Source: Treponema sp.
Lineage (GTDB): Bacteria > Spirochaetota > Spirochaetia > Treponematales > Treponemataceae
Length of the DNA stretch: 64,000 nucleotides
Assembly (NCBI GenBank): GCA_017484285.1
Contig: JAFUTH010000013.1
Span: forward strand, 39,975 to 103,974
Direction of reading: 5' to 3'
Below, piece after piece: positions 1-7,947 of this stretch. The notes beneath the pieces are model-generated. The model saw nothing but the letters and a program-made list of their open reading frames with translations. It searched no databases and was not told where the DNA came from. Made by a program: the position numbers and the translations under genes. Position 1 is the first letter of the stretch, and each line of letters opens with the position of its first letter.

Positions 1-756
1 TTCACCCGCCTCAGCGAGCCAGATGATGGAATCAAACGTGTTGTAGAGAAAGTGCGGCGTGATTTGCGCCTGCAAGGTCTTCATCTCGGCTTTCTGCAAA
101 TTCTGTTGTTCGCGGACATTTTCTTCGAGGAGCGTTTTGAGTTGCCGTGCAATCGTGTTCAGGGTGTGGAGCGCGATTGCGAGAATGAACGCGCCGATGA
201 GCACCTGGAGCGCGGTGAGTAGGGCAAATGACCGTTGAATGCGTGTGTTTGTCGCGCTTGCCGTCTCGATTTCGGTCACGATGAATTCTTGCAGAATGTC
301 GCTCAAGAGAGAGGCGATGCTTCTGATTTCTTCCATGAGCCGTTCGTTCTCGGCGACCGTTGCGTTTGCCTGTATCTGCGTTTCGAGCTTGTCGATGTAG
401 TAGCGGAGCGTGGTTTCCGTGCGCGTTGCGACATCGAGGAGCTTGCTTGCCTCTTCGGTGGCAGTCTCTTGCATTTCGTTGATGCCTGTGCGGATTTTTC
501 TGAGCAGAATGTACTGCTCGCCCTGCGTGAAGTCTTTTTGCCCCGAGATGATGTTCCAGAGCTCATTGGGAATGTCTTCTTTGACAATCTTATCGAGTGC
601 CGTCGCCTCGCTTACGTTCGAGATGATTTTGTTGTACCAGTTTGAGTGGAGACGCGCCACGATAATCGCGTATAATATGGGAACGAGCATAAAGAGCAAG
701 ATGATGGTGTAGGAGCGCAAAAGGCTGTTTCTGATGCCGGTCGTTTTTTGTGCCAT
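1..756 (-). CDS. YesM/LytS-type sensor histidine kinase, C-terminus beyond window
   Basis: Open reading frame of 252 codons from ATG at 756 that runs off the left edge. Two membrane segments are visible (about residues 15-33 and 177-197) enclosing a mostly helical extracytoplasmic sensor of about 140 residues. The phospho-acceptor box follows, QITPHFLYNTFDSIIW around His235, which is typical of the YesM/LytS (HPK8-like) family. The ATP-binding domain lies outside the window. The start has AGGGG just upstream, and only 9 bp separate it from the stop of the preceding sugar-binding lipoprotein, so the two are co-transcribed. In known systems such kinases pair with a YesN-type response regulator with an AraC-type DNA-binding domain; that partner would be further left (inference). 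The likely role is sensing a periplasmic sugar and activating the arabinan genes. Confidence 0.9.
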   Translation of the reverse strand, partial: MAQKTTGIRNSLLRSYTIILLFMLVPILYAIIVARLHSNWYNKIISNVSEATALDKIVKEDIPNELWNIISGQKDFTQGEQYILLRKIRTGINEMQETATEEASKLLDVATRTETTLRYYIDKLETQIQANATVAENERLMEEIRSIASLLSDILQEFIVTEIETASATNTRIQRSFALLTALQVLIGAFILAIALHTLNTIARQLKTLLEENVREQQNLQKAEMKTLQAQITPHFLYNTFDSIIWLAEAGE

Positions 757-765
757 CAGCTTCCC

Positions 766-1788
766 CTAATAGTTCCGCGGCGCGATTCTGAGCAGATCGT
801 CGTTTTCGGTAAAAATCTCTTCTTCGACGTGCAAAAGGCGCGGAACACGTTCCCCTGCCGCGAGTTTTTTTGCCGCATCCATGACTTCCTGCCCGATGTC
901 AGGCTTGCACTCGATGACGCAGTTGATGTCGCCCGAGCGCAGTTTGTCGATTGCTTCCTGCTGGGCGTCCACCGTTACGACCGTGATGCCGCTCTCCTGG
1001 TTTCCTGTTGCGATTCCACGTGAAGCCAATTCCTCAAGAAAGCCGAGCGTCATGCCGTCGTTCGCCGAAAAGATGATGTCGATCTTTTCTCCGCCAATCT
1101 GCAATGCGTCGTTGTTCGCGTCGAGAATGTTCCGTGCGATTTCCCGTCCGCGCGAGCGAATAAAATTGCCGCTCTCGCTGTAGATGATGCGGAATGCCTT
1201 GTTTTTGGACAGCTCTTCCCGGAATCCCTGCGCCCTGCCGTCGCTCGCCGAAGAGCCGTCCGTGCCGCGCAGCTCAAGAATCGAGTGCGTTCCGCCCGCA
1301 CCTTCGTATTTTTGAAGCAAAAACCGCGCCGCCTTCCTGCCTTCCTCAACGCTGTCAGTGCCGATATATGCCGCGTAGAGGCTCTCGTCTTTTGTGCGGA
1401 TTTTTCGGTCGCAGACAATGACCGGAATGTGCGCGTTCTTTGCCTCACGGAGCACATTGTCCCACCCGTCCTGAACTATCGGCACGAATGCAATCACGTC
1501 GACGCGATAGACAATGAACGAGCGGATTGCCTTGATTTGATTTTCCTGTTTTTGCTCTGCATTTGAGAACAAGAGCTGAATGCCGTTTTCCTCAGCGGCT
1601 TTTTGAATCGATTTTGAGTTATAGGTGCGCCACGCGCTTTCCGCGCCAATCTGCGAGAAGCCCAAAAGAACGGGATTTTCACCTTGTTGCGCCACCTGTT
1701 TGTTCTTGCAGCCCGCCGAGATTGTGAGAAGAAGCGAAATGACAATCAACACGCCCGCTGATTTCATCGTCCGAACCTTTTTTTGCAT
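766..1788 (-). CDS. YtfQ-like sugar-binding lipoprotein, probable sensor subunit
   Basis: A 340-residue periplasmic binding protein of the ribose/galactofuranose class. The signal peptide ends in a lipobox (SAGC), so it is probably membrane-anchored. Family motifs GFSQIGAESAWR and EQKQENQIKAIRSF match E. coli YtfQ (galactofuranose binder) and the window's own ytfQ at 5638-6654. It is separated from the importer genes by an intrinsic terminator and followed directly by the sensor kinase, which suggests a ligand-sensing partner rather than a transport subunit (inference). Start choice: ATG 1788 sits 6 nt after a TATACT -10 box with no Shine-Dalgarno and fits leaderless initiation. ATG 1767, preceded by AAAGG, is an in-frame alternative that keeps the same signal peptide. 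Confidence 0.85.
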   Translation of the reverse strand: MQKKVRTMKSAGVLIVISLLLTISAGCKNKQVAQQGENPVLLGFSQIGAESAWRTYNSKSIQKAAEENGIQLLFSNAEQKQENQIKAIRSFIVYRVDVIAFVPIVQDGWDNVLREAKNAHIPVIVCDRKIRTKDESLYAAYIGTDSVEEGRKAARFLLQKYEGAGGTHSILELRGTDGSSASDGRAQGFREELSKNKAFRIIYSESGNFIRSRGREIARNILDANNDALQIGGEKIDIIFSANDGMTLGFLEELASRGIATGNQESGITVVTVDAQQEAIDKLRSGDINCVIECKPDIGQEVMDAAKKLAAGERVPRLLHVEEEIFTENDDLLRIAPRNY

Positions 1789-1794
1789 ACGTTC

Positions 1795-1823
1795 AGTATA
1801 GCTCCAAAAAGGGCGCAGAGCAA
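1795..1823 (-). promoter_or_regulatory. Promoter of sensor lipoprotein-kinase pair
   Basis: On the minus strand a TATACT -10 box (1800-1795) lies 17 bp from TTGCTC (1823-1818). Only 6 nt separate the -10 from ATG 1788, so transcription would begin at or next to the start codon. The -35 is weak. Confidence 0.5.
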
Positions 1824-1854
1824 ACAAAAAGGCCGTCCGCCAACGCAGACAGCC
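1822..1854 (-). terminator. Intrinsic terminator after yjfF
   Basis: Minus-strand hairpin with 10-bp arms (1854-1845 and 1840-1831, two G-U pairs, loop GTTG) followed by TTTTTGTTT. It closes the ytfQRT-yjfF transcript and separates it from the sensor pair. Confidence 0.75.
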
Positions 1855-1878
1855 TGATAGACTCCCTCGATGATGTCC

Positions 1879-2928
1879 TTAGCTTTTCTTTCGATTCTTT
1901 ATGATGACGAATACGCTTTGCAGCACGATGAAAAAGCAGAGAATCACCGAAAGCACGATTTTGTTCCACCATGACGACAGCGTGCCCTGACAGCGGATGA
2001 GCGTTTCTATCGTCGCTTTAATCAGCACGCCGAAGAACGTACCCACCACGGTGCCGACGCCGCCCGTAAGCATGGTGCCGCCGATAACCGCAGACGCAAT
2101 CGCCTCCATTTCGAAGCCACGCGCCTGCTCAACGAAGCCCGACGTGGTGTTCAGGCAGAAGACCACGCCCGCAAGAGAAGCAAGGAATCCGTCTGTCACG
2201 TAGGCGATGAACTTCGTTCGTTTTACGTTGATACCCATCAAAAGCGCGCTCTGCTCGCTGCCACCGACCGCAAACAAATTACGTCCGAAGCGCGTGTATT
2301 TGAGCACGTACCACACCACCACGACGGCAATGAGCGCAATCACTACGTTTGGGTGGATGAACGGATACATGCGCACGCCGCGTTTATTGACCGTTGAGCC
2401 GAGGAGGATATTGATGTTCGCGTTCGCCACTTTCAGAAACGCAGCGTTCGCCTTAATCGCAATCTGCTCGGAGCTGATGATTGCCGTAAGACCGCGGCAC
2501 ATGAACAAGCCCGCGAGCGTGATGATGAACGGCTGCAATTCCATGTAGCTGATGAGCCAGCCCTGGAACGCGCCGAAGAGAATGCCGAACAAGAGCACGA
2601 GGAAGACCGCAACGCCTGCGGGCATCGCGAGTTTTTCCATTGAGTAGGAGAGCATCATGCACACAAGACCGACGACCGAGCCGACGGAGATGTCGATGCC
2701 GCCTGCAATCATAACGAGCGTCATGCCACTTGCCGCAATTAAGAGACCCGCGTTGTCAATCAGCATGTTCAAGAACGTCTGCATTCTGCCAAAGCCCGCG
2801 CCGTGGTAGACGATGATGCCCGCAAGATACATGACGATAAAGAGACAAATCGTAAAGAACAGCAGGAAGTTTGAGCTGTCGAGCCGTTTTTTCTTGAGCG
2901 CGGCGAGCGTTGTTTTTACATCAATCAT
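1879..2928 (-). CDS. yjfF: Furanose ABC importer permease, YjfF type
   Basis: A 349-residue inner-membrane permease of the ribose/galactofuranose importer class (BPD_transp_2 fold), with about 9-10 hydrophobic segments. The family motif GGIDISVGSVVGL appears near residue 80 and a glycine-rich ATPase-coupling stretch near 275-300. The ATG overlaps the stop of the upstream permease gene (ATGA, 2925-2928) and has a strong AGGAGGTG site. It pairs with YtfT as the second half of a heterodimeric channel driven by YtfR. The substrate is inferred to be a furanose, here plausibly arabinofuranose or galactofuranose released from plant polymers. Confidence 0.9.
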   Translation of the reverse strand: MIDVKTTLAALKKKRLDSSNFLLFFTICLFIVMYLAGIIVYHGAGFGRMQTFLNMLIDNAGLLIAASGMTLVMIAGGIDISVGSVVGLVCMMLSYSMEKLAMPAGVAVFLVLLFGILFGAFQGWLISYMELQPFIITLAGLFMCRGLTAIISSEQIAIKANAAFLKVANANINILLGSTVNKRGVRMYPFIHPNVVIALIAVVVVWYVLKYTRFGRNLFAVGGSEQSALLMGINVKRTKFIAYVTDGFLASLAGVVFCLNTTSGFVEQARGFEMEAIASAVIGGTMLTGGVGTVVGTFFGVLIKATIETLIRCQGTLSSWWNKIVLSVILCFFIVLQSVFVIIKNRKKS

Positions 2929-4028
2929 TTTTCACCTCCTGCTGTGAGCGCTGCCTTTTGCTTTAAGCGCAATGCGGCGGCGGCGCGGTATTTTGCGAAC
3001 GCCGGCGACTGGAACAGGACAATCAGAATGACGACGACCGCCTTGTAAATCGGCAGCTGGTCAGCCGACACGCCCATCGCGTACAGACTCGTGGTGAGCG
3101 CCTGAATCGTAATCGCACCGATAATCGAGCCCGCCATGTTGAATTTACCGCCACCGAGACTGTTTCCGCCGAGCGCGACCGCCAGAATAGCGTCCATCTC
3201 CAAGTTCAAACCGATGTTGTTCGCGTCGCTTGAGTAGATGCGGCTTGAGGCGATTAAGCCCGCCACGCCCGAGCTCAGTCCGCAGAACAGGTAGCAGAAG
3301 AACACGACGAGCACCGAGTTGATGCCGACGAGCCGTCCTGCCTTCGGGTTGATGCCGACCGTCTGAATGTAGGTCGAGAACGCCGTCTTTTTGAGGAAGA
3401 GCTGCGTAAGCAACACGAAGATGATGACGATGAAAATCGGCGTCGGAATGACACATCCCGGAATGAAGCCGCCAATCCACTTGAACGACTCCTGCCGCAC
3501 GTAGAGAATAACGCCCGTCGCGTTTTCGTTCGAGCTGATGAGCTGCGCAATGCCGCGCCCCGCCGTAAACAGAATGAGCGTCGCCACCATCGGCTGAATG
3601 TTAAAGCGCGCGACAAGCAGACCGTTGAACGCGCCGCACGCCACTCCGCCGAGCAAGCCGAAGAAAATCGCAAGGGCTGGGAACATCGCGTAGCCGTCAT
3701 AGCTTCCGCCGAGCAGGCGCACGATAATCGCACCCGACACCGCCATCACAGCACCCACCGAAATATCCGTGCCGCGCGAAGAGGCAACGACGAGCGTCAT
3801 GCCCACCGCGAGGATAATCAGCTCGCACGAGCGGTTCAAAATATCGATGATAAAGCCGTACAGAACGCCGTTGTTGATTGAAATCTTGAAGAAATTCGGC
3901 GTGATAATCACGTTCACAATCAGCATGATGATGAGCGCCGTAATCGGCAACAAGAGCGGACTTTTTCGTATCCGCTTTAAAAGCGCGACAGCCGTGCCGT
4001 TCGCGCCGAGCGTCACCTTATTTTCCAT
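2925..4028 (-). CDS. ytfT: Furanose ABC importer permease, YtfT type
   Basis: A 367-residue multi-spanning permease of the same family as the next gene, with the motif SSRGTDISVGAVMAVSG near residue 85. The start is set at ATG 4028, because GGGAGG lies 8 nt upstream; a GTG at 4037 overlaps that ribosome site and is less likely. The gene overlaps the end of ytfR by 11 nt and the start of yjfF by 4 nt, so translation is coupled along the operon. It forms the membrane channel with YjfF. Confidence 0.9.
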   Translation of the reverse strand: MENKVTLGANGTAVALLKRIRKSPLLLPITALIIMLIVNVIITPNFFKISINNGVLYGFIIDILNRSCELIILAVGMTLVVASSRGTDISVGAVMAVSGAIIVRLLGGSYDGYAMFPALAIFFGLLGGVACGAFNGLLVARFNIQPMVATLILFTAGRGIAQLISSNENATGVILYVRQESFKWIGGFIPGCVIPTPIFIVIIFVLLTQLFLKKTAFSTYIQTVGINPKAGRLVGINSVLVVFFCYLFCGLSSGVAGLIASSRIYSSDANNIGLNLEMDAILAVALGGNSLGGGKFNMAGSIIGAITIQALTTSLYAMGVSADQLPIYKAVVVILIVLFQSPAFAKYRAAAALRLKQKAALTAGGEK

Positions 4029-5544
4029 TGTGTTCACCTCCCGCGATTGCAGCCATCACGTCCTGCTGCGTCAGATTGTTGTTCTTGAGTTCGCCGACTT
4101 TCGCCCCGTCACGCAAGACGCACAAGCGGTTGACCGTGCGGAGCATTTCGTCGATTTCTGAGCTGATGAAGACGACCGTCATGCCCTGACCCGCAAGCCG
4201 AACAATGAATTTCTGGATTTCCGTTTTGGTGCCGACGTCGATACCACGCGTTGGTTCGTCAAGGATAAGGAATTCAGGATTCGTAACAAGCCAGCGCCCG
4301 ATGATGACCTTTTGCTGGTTGCCGCCTGAAAGCTGCTTGACGAGCGTTTCGGGTGACGGCGTTTTTATGTTCAGCTCCTTGATATAGCGGTCGGTAAGCT
4401 CAATCTGCTTTGCCATCGGCAGGAGATTGAACACACCCGTTTTCGCTTGTAAGGCAATCATCATGTTTTCGCGCACACTTAAGTCCGCTATGAGGCTTTC
4501 TTCTTTGCGGTCTTCGGGCAGATACGCCATGCCGCGCCGGATAGAATCAATCGGAGCCTTTGCGTTGAGCGGCTTTCCCTGAAAGTACAGCTCGCCACCG
4601 TCCGGTTTGTCCGCTCCGTAAATGGCACGAACCATCTCTGAGCGACCGCTTCCGAGCAGACCCGTCAAGCCAACGACTTCTCCCATACGAATCGACACAT
4701 CGAACGGCTTGATTGTGCCCGTGTGCGTCAAACCGACCGCCCGCAGAATTTCCGGCGCCTCAGTGCTGTCGGCGATTGCGTTTTTGTTGCGCAGATTGTC
4801 CAATGCCTCGACCTCGTGGCCAAGCATCGCCTGAACGAGCTTTAATCGCGGCAATTCGCTCGTGGTGAACTGCCCCTCAAGCTCGCCGTTCCGCAAGACC
4901 GTGATTTTATCGCAGACCGCGTACACCTGCTCCAAAAAGTGCGTGACGAAGATGATGCCCTTTCCGTCCGCCTTGAGCTGGCGCATGACGTTGAAGAGCT
5001 TTTCGACTTCCTGATCATCGAGAGATGACGTAGGCTCGTCGAGAATGAGCACCTTGCAGTTGAAGTGCACCGCACGCGCAATCGCGACCATCTGCTGAAT
5101 GGCGACCGAGTATTCCCCGAGCGCGCGCTTCACATCTATATCCTCAAGTCCGACCCACGCAAGAATCTCACGCGCCTGCTCGTTCATCAGCTTCCAGTCA
5201 ATCGCATGGAAACGGTTGAGCGGCTCACAGCCGGCGAAAATGTTCTCAGCTACAGAAATATTTTGGCACAGGTTGACTTCCTGGAACACGGTACTGATAC
5301 CGTTCTGTTGTGCTTCTTGGGGCGAATGGTTGTTTATCGGTTTTCCTTCAAGAAAAATATCACCCGAATCACGAATGTGGACACCGTTTAGCACCTTGAT
5401 GAGCGTCGATTTGCCCGCGCCGTTTTCGCCCATCAGCGCATGGATTTCACCGCTCTGCAAGGTAAAATCAACATTTTGCAACGCCTTTACGCCGGGAAAT
5501 GTCATCGTGATGTTTTTCATCGAAAGCAGAACATCATTTGCCAT
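4018..5544 (-). CDS. ytfR: Furanose ABC importer ATPase (two ABC domains), YtfR type
   Basis: A 508-residue duplicated ATPase typical of monosaccharide importers (RbsA/MglA/YtfR). The N-terminal domain has Walker A GENGAGKST and Walker B VLILDEPTSS. The C-terminal domain keeps LSGGNQQKVIIGRWL and LILDEPTRGIDVG, but its Walker A is the degenerate LLGSGRSE usual in this family. The start at 5544 has AAAGAGG upstream. It sits between the binding protein and the two permeases in the classic ytfQRT-yjfF order and would energise both permeases. Confidence 0.93.
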   Translation of the reverse strand: MANDVLLSMKNITMTFPGVKALQNVDFTLQSGEIHALMGENGAGKSTLIKVLNGVHIRDSGDIFLEGKPINNHSPQEAQQNGISTVFQEVNLCQNISVAENIFAGCEPLNRFHAIDWKLMNEQAREILAWVGLEDIDVKRALGEYSVAIQQMVAIARAVHFNCKVLILDEPTSSLDDQEVEKLFNVMRQLKADGKGIIFVTHFLEQVYAVCDKITVLRNGELEGQFTTSELPRLKLVQAMLGHEVEALDNLRNKNAIADSTEAPEILRAVGLTHTGTIKPFDVSIRMGEVVGLTGLLGSGRSEMVRAIYGADKPDGGELYFQGKPLNAKAPIDSIRRGMAYLPEDRKEESLIADLSVRENMMIALQAKTGVFNLLPMAKQIELTDRYIKELNIKTPSPETLVKQLSGGNQQKVIIGRWLVTNPEFLILDEPTRGIDVGTKTEIQKFIVRLAGQGMTVVFISSEIDEMLRTVNRLCVLRDGAKVGELKNNNLTQQDVMAAIAGGEHNGK

Positions 5545-5564
5545 TGTTACCTCTTTTTACATGC

Positions 5565-5614
5565 AAGAAAATAAAAGCCGGAGCGGAAGCATTTCACGCC
5601 CCAATCTCCGGCTT
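5565..5614 (-). terminator. Hairpin between ytfQ and ytfR
   Basis: Inverted repeat AAGCCGGAG (5575-5583) / CTCCGGCTT (5606-5614), followed on the minus strand by TTTTATTTTC. Placed just after the binding-protein gene, it probably acts as a partial terminator or 3' stabiliser, giving more binding protein than ATPase and permeases. Confidence 0.55.
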
Positions 5615-5637
5615 ACATACAGGCTACAAGTGAGTTG

Positions 5638-6654
5638 TTAGTACTTGCGGTTCGGCAGCTGCTCTTCTGCTTTGAGTGCGTTGCCAATGCCGTTCTTGTC
5701 GAATACCAATTCGGTGACATACTGAACTTTGTCAACCGTACCGCCGTTCTCAAGAATCTTGATGATTTCATCTACGCGCGGACCGTGGAGCGGGTTACAC
5801 TCGACGGCGCAGTTGATTTCCTCACCGTTGATGATTTTGTTGAATGATTCGCGCACAGCGTCGAACGTGATGATGATGATGTCTTTTCCAGGAACTTTTC
5901 CCGCTGCTTTGATAGCGTCGATTGCACCCCATGCCATGTTGTCGTTCTCTGCGTACACAACGTCGATATCAGGAGTTGATTTGAGGATTGATTCCATGAC
6001 TTCCTGGCCCTTAGCCTGAGTGAATTCGCCAGTCTGCTGAGCGACAAGTTTCCAGTTCGGGTGAGCGGCAATGCCCTCTTCCAAGCCCTGTGTTCGACCA
6101 ATCTGAGCAGAAGCACCGATAGTACCCTGCAAGTCGACGATGTTAATCGTGTCGTTCTCGCGTCCCTGTGATTTGAGGTATGCTTCGAGCCATTTTACGC
6201 CGTCCTGGCCTTCTTTGAGGAAGTTTCCGCCGACCCATGCCAAGTAGAGGCTTTCGTCAGAGACTTTCATCTGGCGGTCAGAAAGAACAACCGGAATTCC
6301 CGCTTTTTTTGCTTCCTGCAAGACCGTTTCCCAACCAGTTTCAACGACCGGAGCAACGACGATGTAGTCGACGTCCTGCTGAATGAAGTTTCGGATAGCC
6401 TTAATTTGGTTTTCCTGCTTCTGCTGAGCATCATCGAAAATCAATTTGTAGCCGTTCGCTTCTGTGAACGTAGATTTGAATGACTCAGTGTTCGCCAAAC
6501 GCCAGTCAGATTCAGCACCGACCTGCGCATAACCGACAGTGATGAGCTTCTTCGCATTTGCCTGCGGAGCAGCTCCCTTTTTTTCGTTACAAGACATTGC
6601 GAGAGTCGCACACAACGCAGCAGCCGCAGCGACAGCAATTTTTCCCATTTTCAT
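5638..6654 (-). CDS. ytfQ: Furanose-binding lipoprotein, YtfQ type
   Basis: A 338-residue periplasmic sugar-binding protein. The N-terminus has a hydrophobic signal ending in LAMSC, so it is a lipoprotein. Residues about 38-60 (VGYAQVGAESDWR) and 75-85 (QQKQENQIKAIRNF) closely match E. coli YtfQ, which binds galactofuranose. TGEFTQAKGQEVMES and ENDNMAWGAI are also shared. It is first in the operon and has a strong GAGGAGG site. In this arabinan locus the ligand may be arabinofuranose instead of, or as well as, galactofuranose (inference). A paralogue at 766-1788 lies beside the sensor kinase. Confidence 0.92.
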   Translation of the reverse strand: MKMGKIAVAAAAALCATLAMSCNEKKGAAPQANAKKLITVGYAQVGAESDWRLANTESFKSTFTEANGYKLIFDDAQQKQENQIKAIRNFIQQDVDYIVVAPVVETGWETVLQEAKKAGIPVVLSDRQMKVSDESLYLAWVGGNFLKEGQDGVKWLEAYLKSQGRENDTINIVDLQGTIGASAQIGRTQGLEEGIAAHPNWKLVAQQTGEFTQAKGQEVMESILKSTPDIDVVYAENDNMAWGAIDAIKAAGKVPGKDIIIITFDAVRESFNKIINGEEINCAVECNPLHGPRVDEIIKILENGGTVDKVQYVTELVFDKNGIGNALKAEEQLPNRKY

Positions 6655-7007
6655 TTTTTGTTCCTCCTCTTTTTGTATAGAACATAGTGATATGAAAGTA
6701 GTCTAAAGATACCGCGACCTGCGTGCTAAGTACATGAGAATATTTCGGTTCTTTTGTTGAATTTTTTCATGATGTCACCCGTCAAAAGTCTTTCCAGAAG
6801 AAAAAAATTGAATTTTTTACGACAATACGTGTATTTTTTTACGATAGAATTTTTTCGCAAAAATAGGCAAATTCACTGTAAAACTGTACCAAGCACTTGT
6901 TCCTAAGCGCGGCAATCGGGTGGGAGGTGAAATCCGCAACCGTGGTGAATACCGAAATCCCAAAGATGTATGACGTTCAGCGGGGTATCCCCCCCACTCA
7001 CGATAAA
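6655..7007. other. Divergent intergenic region, left half
   Basis: No open frame that could be a gene. It must hold the ytfQ promoter, but no convincing -35/-10 pair was found on the minus strand. The stretch is rich in T/A runs, and TTGAATTTTTT occurs twice (6757-6767 and 6808-6818). A run of six Cs lies near 6990. Confidence 0.5.
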
Positions 7008-7033
7008 TATCGAAAAAACTCGGTACATATCAA
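7008..7033 (+). promoter_or_regulatory. Tandem operator half-sites upstream of porin operon
   Basis: TATCGAAAAAA begins at 7008 and TATCAAAAAAA at 7028, exactly 20 bp apart in the same direction. The second begins 24 bp before the -35 box at 7052. The same arrangement precedes other genes of the locus (see findings). Direct repeats two helical turns apart suit an AraC-family dimer. Confidence 0.55.
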
Positions 7034-7051
7034 AAAAAATCACGATTTTAG

Positions 7052-7080
7052 TTGACGGATAGAGAATACGGGCGTATGAT
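7052..7080 (+). promoter_or_regulatory. Promoter of lipoprotein/porin operon
   Basis: TTGACG (7052-7057), a 17-bp spacer and TATGAT (7075-7080): a near-consensus sigma-70 promoter that places transcription start near 7087, about 75 nt before the first gene. Confidence 0.75.
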
Positions 7081-7087
7081 TTTATTG

Positions 7088-7143
7088 ATACCGAGAAAAG
7101 TCGGTATATATCAAAAATTGTGGATATACGGAGAAAACCGTAT
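7088..7143 (+). promoter_or_regulatory. Two 5' leader hairpins
   Basis: ATACCGA (7088-7094) pairs with TCGGTAT (7101-7107) around GAAAAG. ATACGG (7126-7131) pairs with CCGTAT (7138-7143) around AGAAAA. Both lie between the predicted start of transcription and the ribosome site. They may protect the mRNA of abundant envelope proteins. A further TATCAA copy (7109) lies between them. Confidence 0.5.
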
Positions 7144-7162
7144 TTAAAAAAGGAGGCTTATT

Positions 7163-7906
7163 ATGAAACGAAGTAGAGTAGGAGGGGGGGTATTGCTCAA
7201 AGTAATTGCTGCGGCACTGCTCGCTTCTATCGCAGGATTTGGTTTGCTCGGCTGTGAGCTAGAGCTTAATAATGAAGACGAACGAGCCGCAACAGGCGGT
7301 TCTGATACGGGAAGTGGATCTTCTGCTGTAACACAACTGTCACAAACAAAATGGACTTTGGAGAAAACATCTACAAAATATGGAGTATTTCTCGATTTGG
7401 ATTCAACTGACAATGCGACAGCATATAACATGACTGTTGACAGTATCAAAATTGATGGTACGGAACAGCTTTCTTCAGCTGTTCACATTACAACAGATGT
7501 TTATATTACCGAATATGCAACGGCAGCGGATCATACTGATTCTGGCATAAAAGCTTGTGCGAAAGAGGTAACTCCCGGTACAAGTTCGACAACTATCGAG
7601 TATATTATCTCGGATATAACTGTAACTGGTGCAACTCCATATTATTGGGGGGTTTTCAACTTTGGTTTTACTGATATTGATAATTCTGTAAAATATTGTT
7701 GTCGTGATGACATGTGGGATAATGGACTTACTGCATTTGCAGCCGGTTATCCGACTGGAACATGGCCAAAAGATGGCGAGGTTACTTACACCGCTGGAAG
7801 AAATATTTTACTTGATGCTCCATATAAAACAGGGAAGATTAAGTTGACATTGACAATTGATAATTCAAATCAAACTGCAACTTTTACTGTTTATACCGTA
7901 TCATAA
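7163..7906 (+). CDS. Secreted lipoprotein of porin operon
   Basis: A 247-residue lipoprotein. The signal peptide ends in LLGC (Cys near residue 31), followed by a Gly/Ser-rich linker and a beta-rich body without Cys pairing or a known catalytic motif. No family was recognised. It is first of four genes in an operon alternating lipoprotein and porin, and is preceded by a strong AAAGGAGG site. Expression from an arabinan-type promoter suggests a surface or periplasmic glycan-binding role (inference). The lipoprotein at 9348 occupies the same operon role but shows little obvious sequence similarity. Confidence 0.8.
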   Translation: MKRSRVGGGVLLKVIAAALLASIAGFGLLGCELELNNEDERAATGGSDTGSGSSAVTQLSQTKWTLEKTSTKYGVFLDLDSTDNATAYNMTVDSIKIDGTEQLSSAVHITTDVYITEYATAADHTDSGIKACAKEVTPGTSSTTIEYIISDITVTGATPYYWGVFNFGFTDIDNSVKYCCRDDMWDNGLTAFAAGYPTGTWPKDGEVTYTAGRNILLDAPYKTGKIKLTLTIDNSNQTATFTVYTVS

Positions 7907-7947
7907 ATTTTTAGATGTATTCTTTAAATAAGGAGAAATAAAACACT

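Noticed and set aside
6688..6712. TATCAC and TATCTT on the minus strand upstream of ytfQ
   Set aside because: Spacing is 19 bp rather than 20, both cores are imperfect and no matching -35/-10 pair was found.
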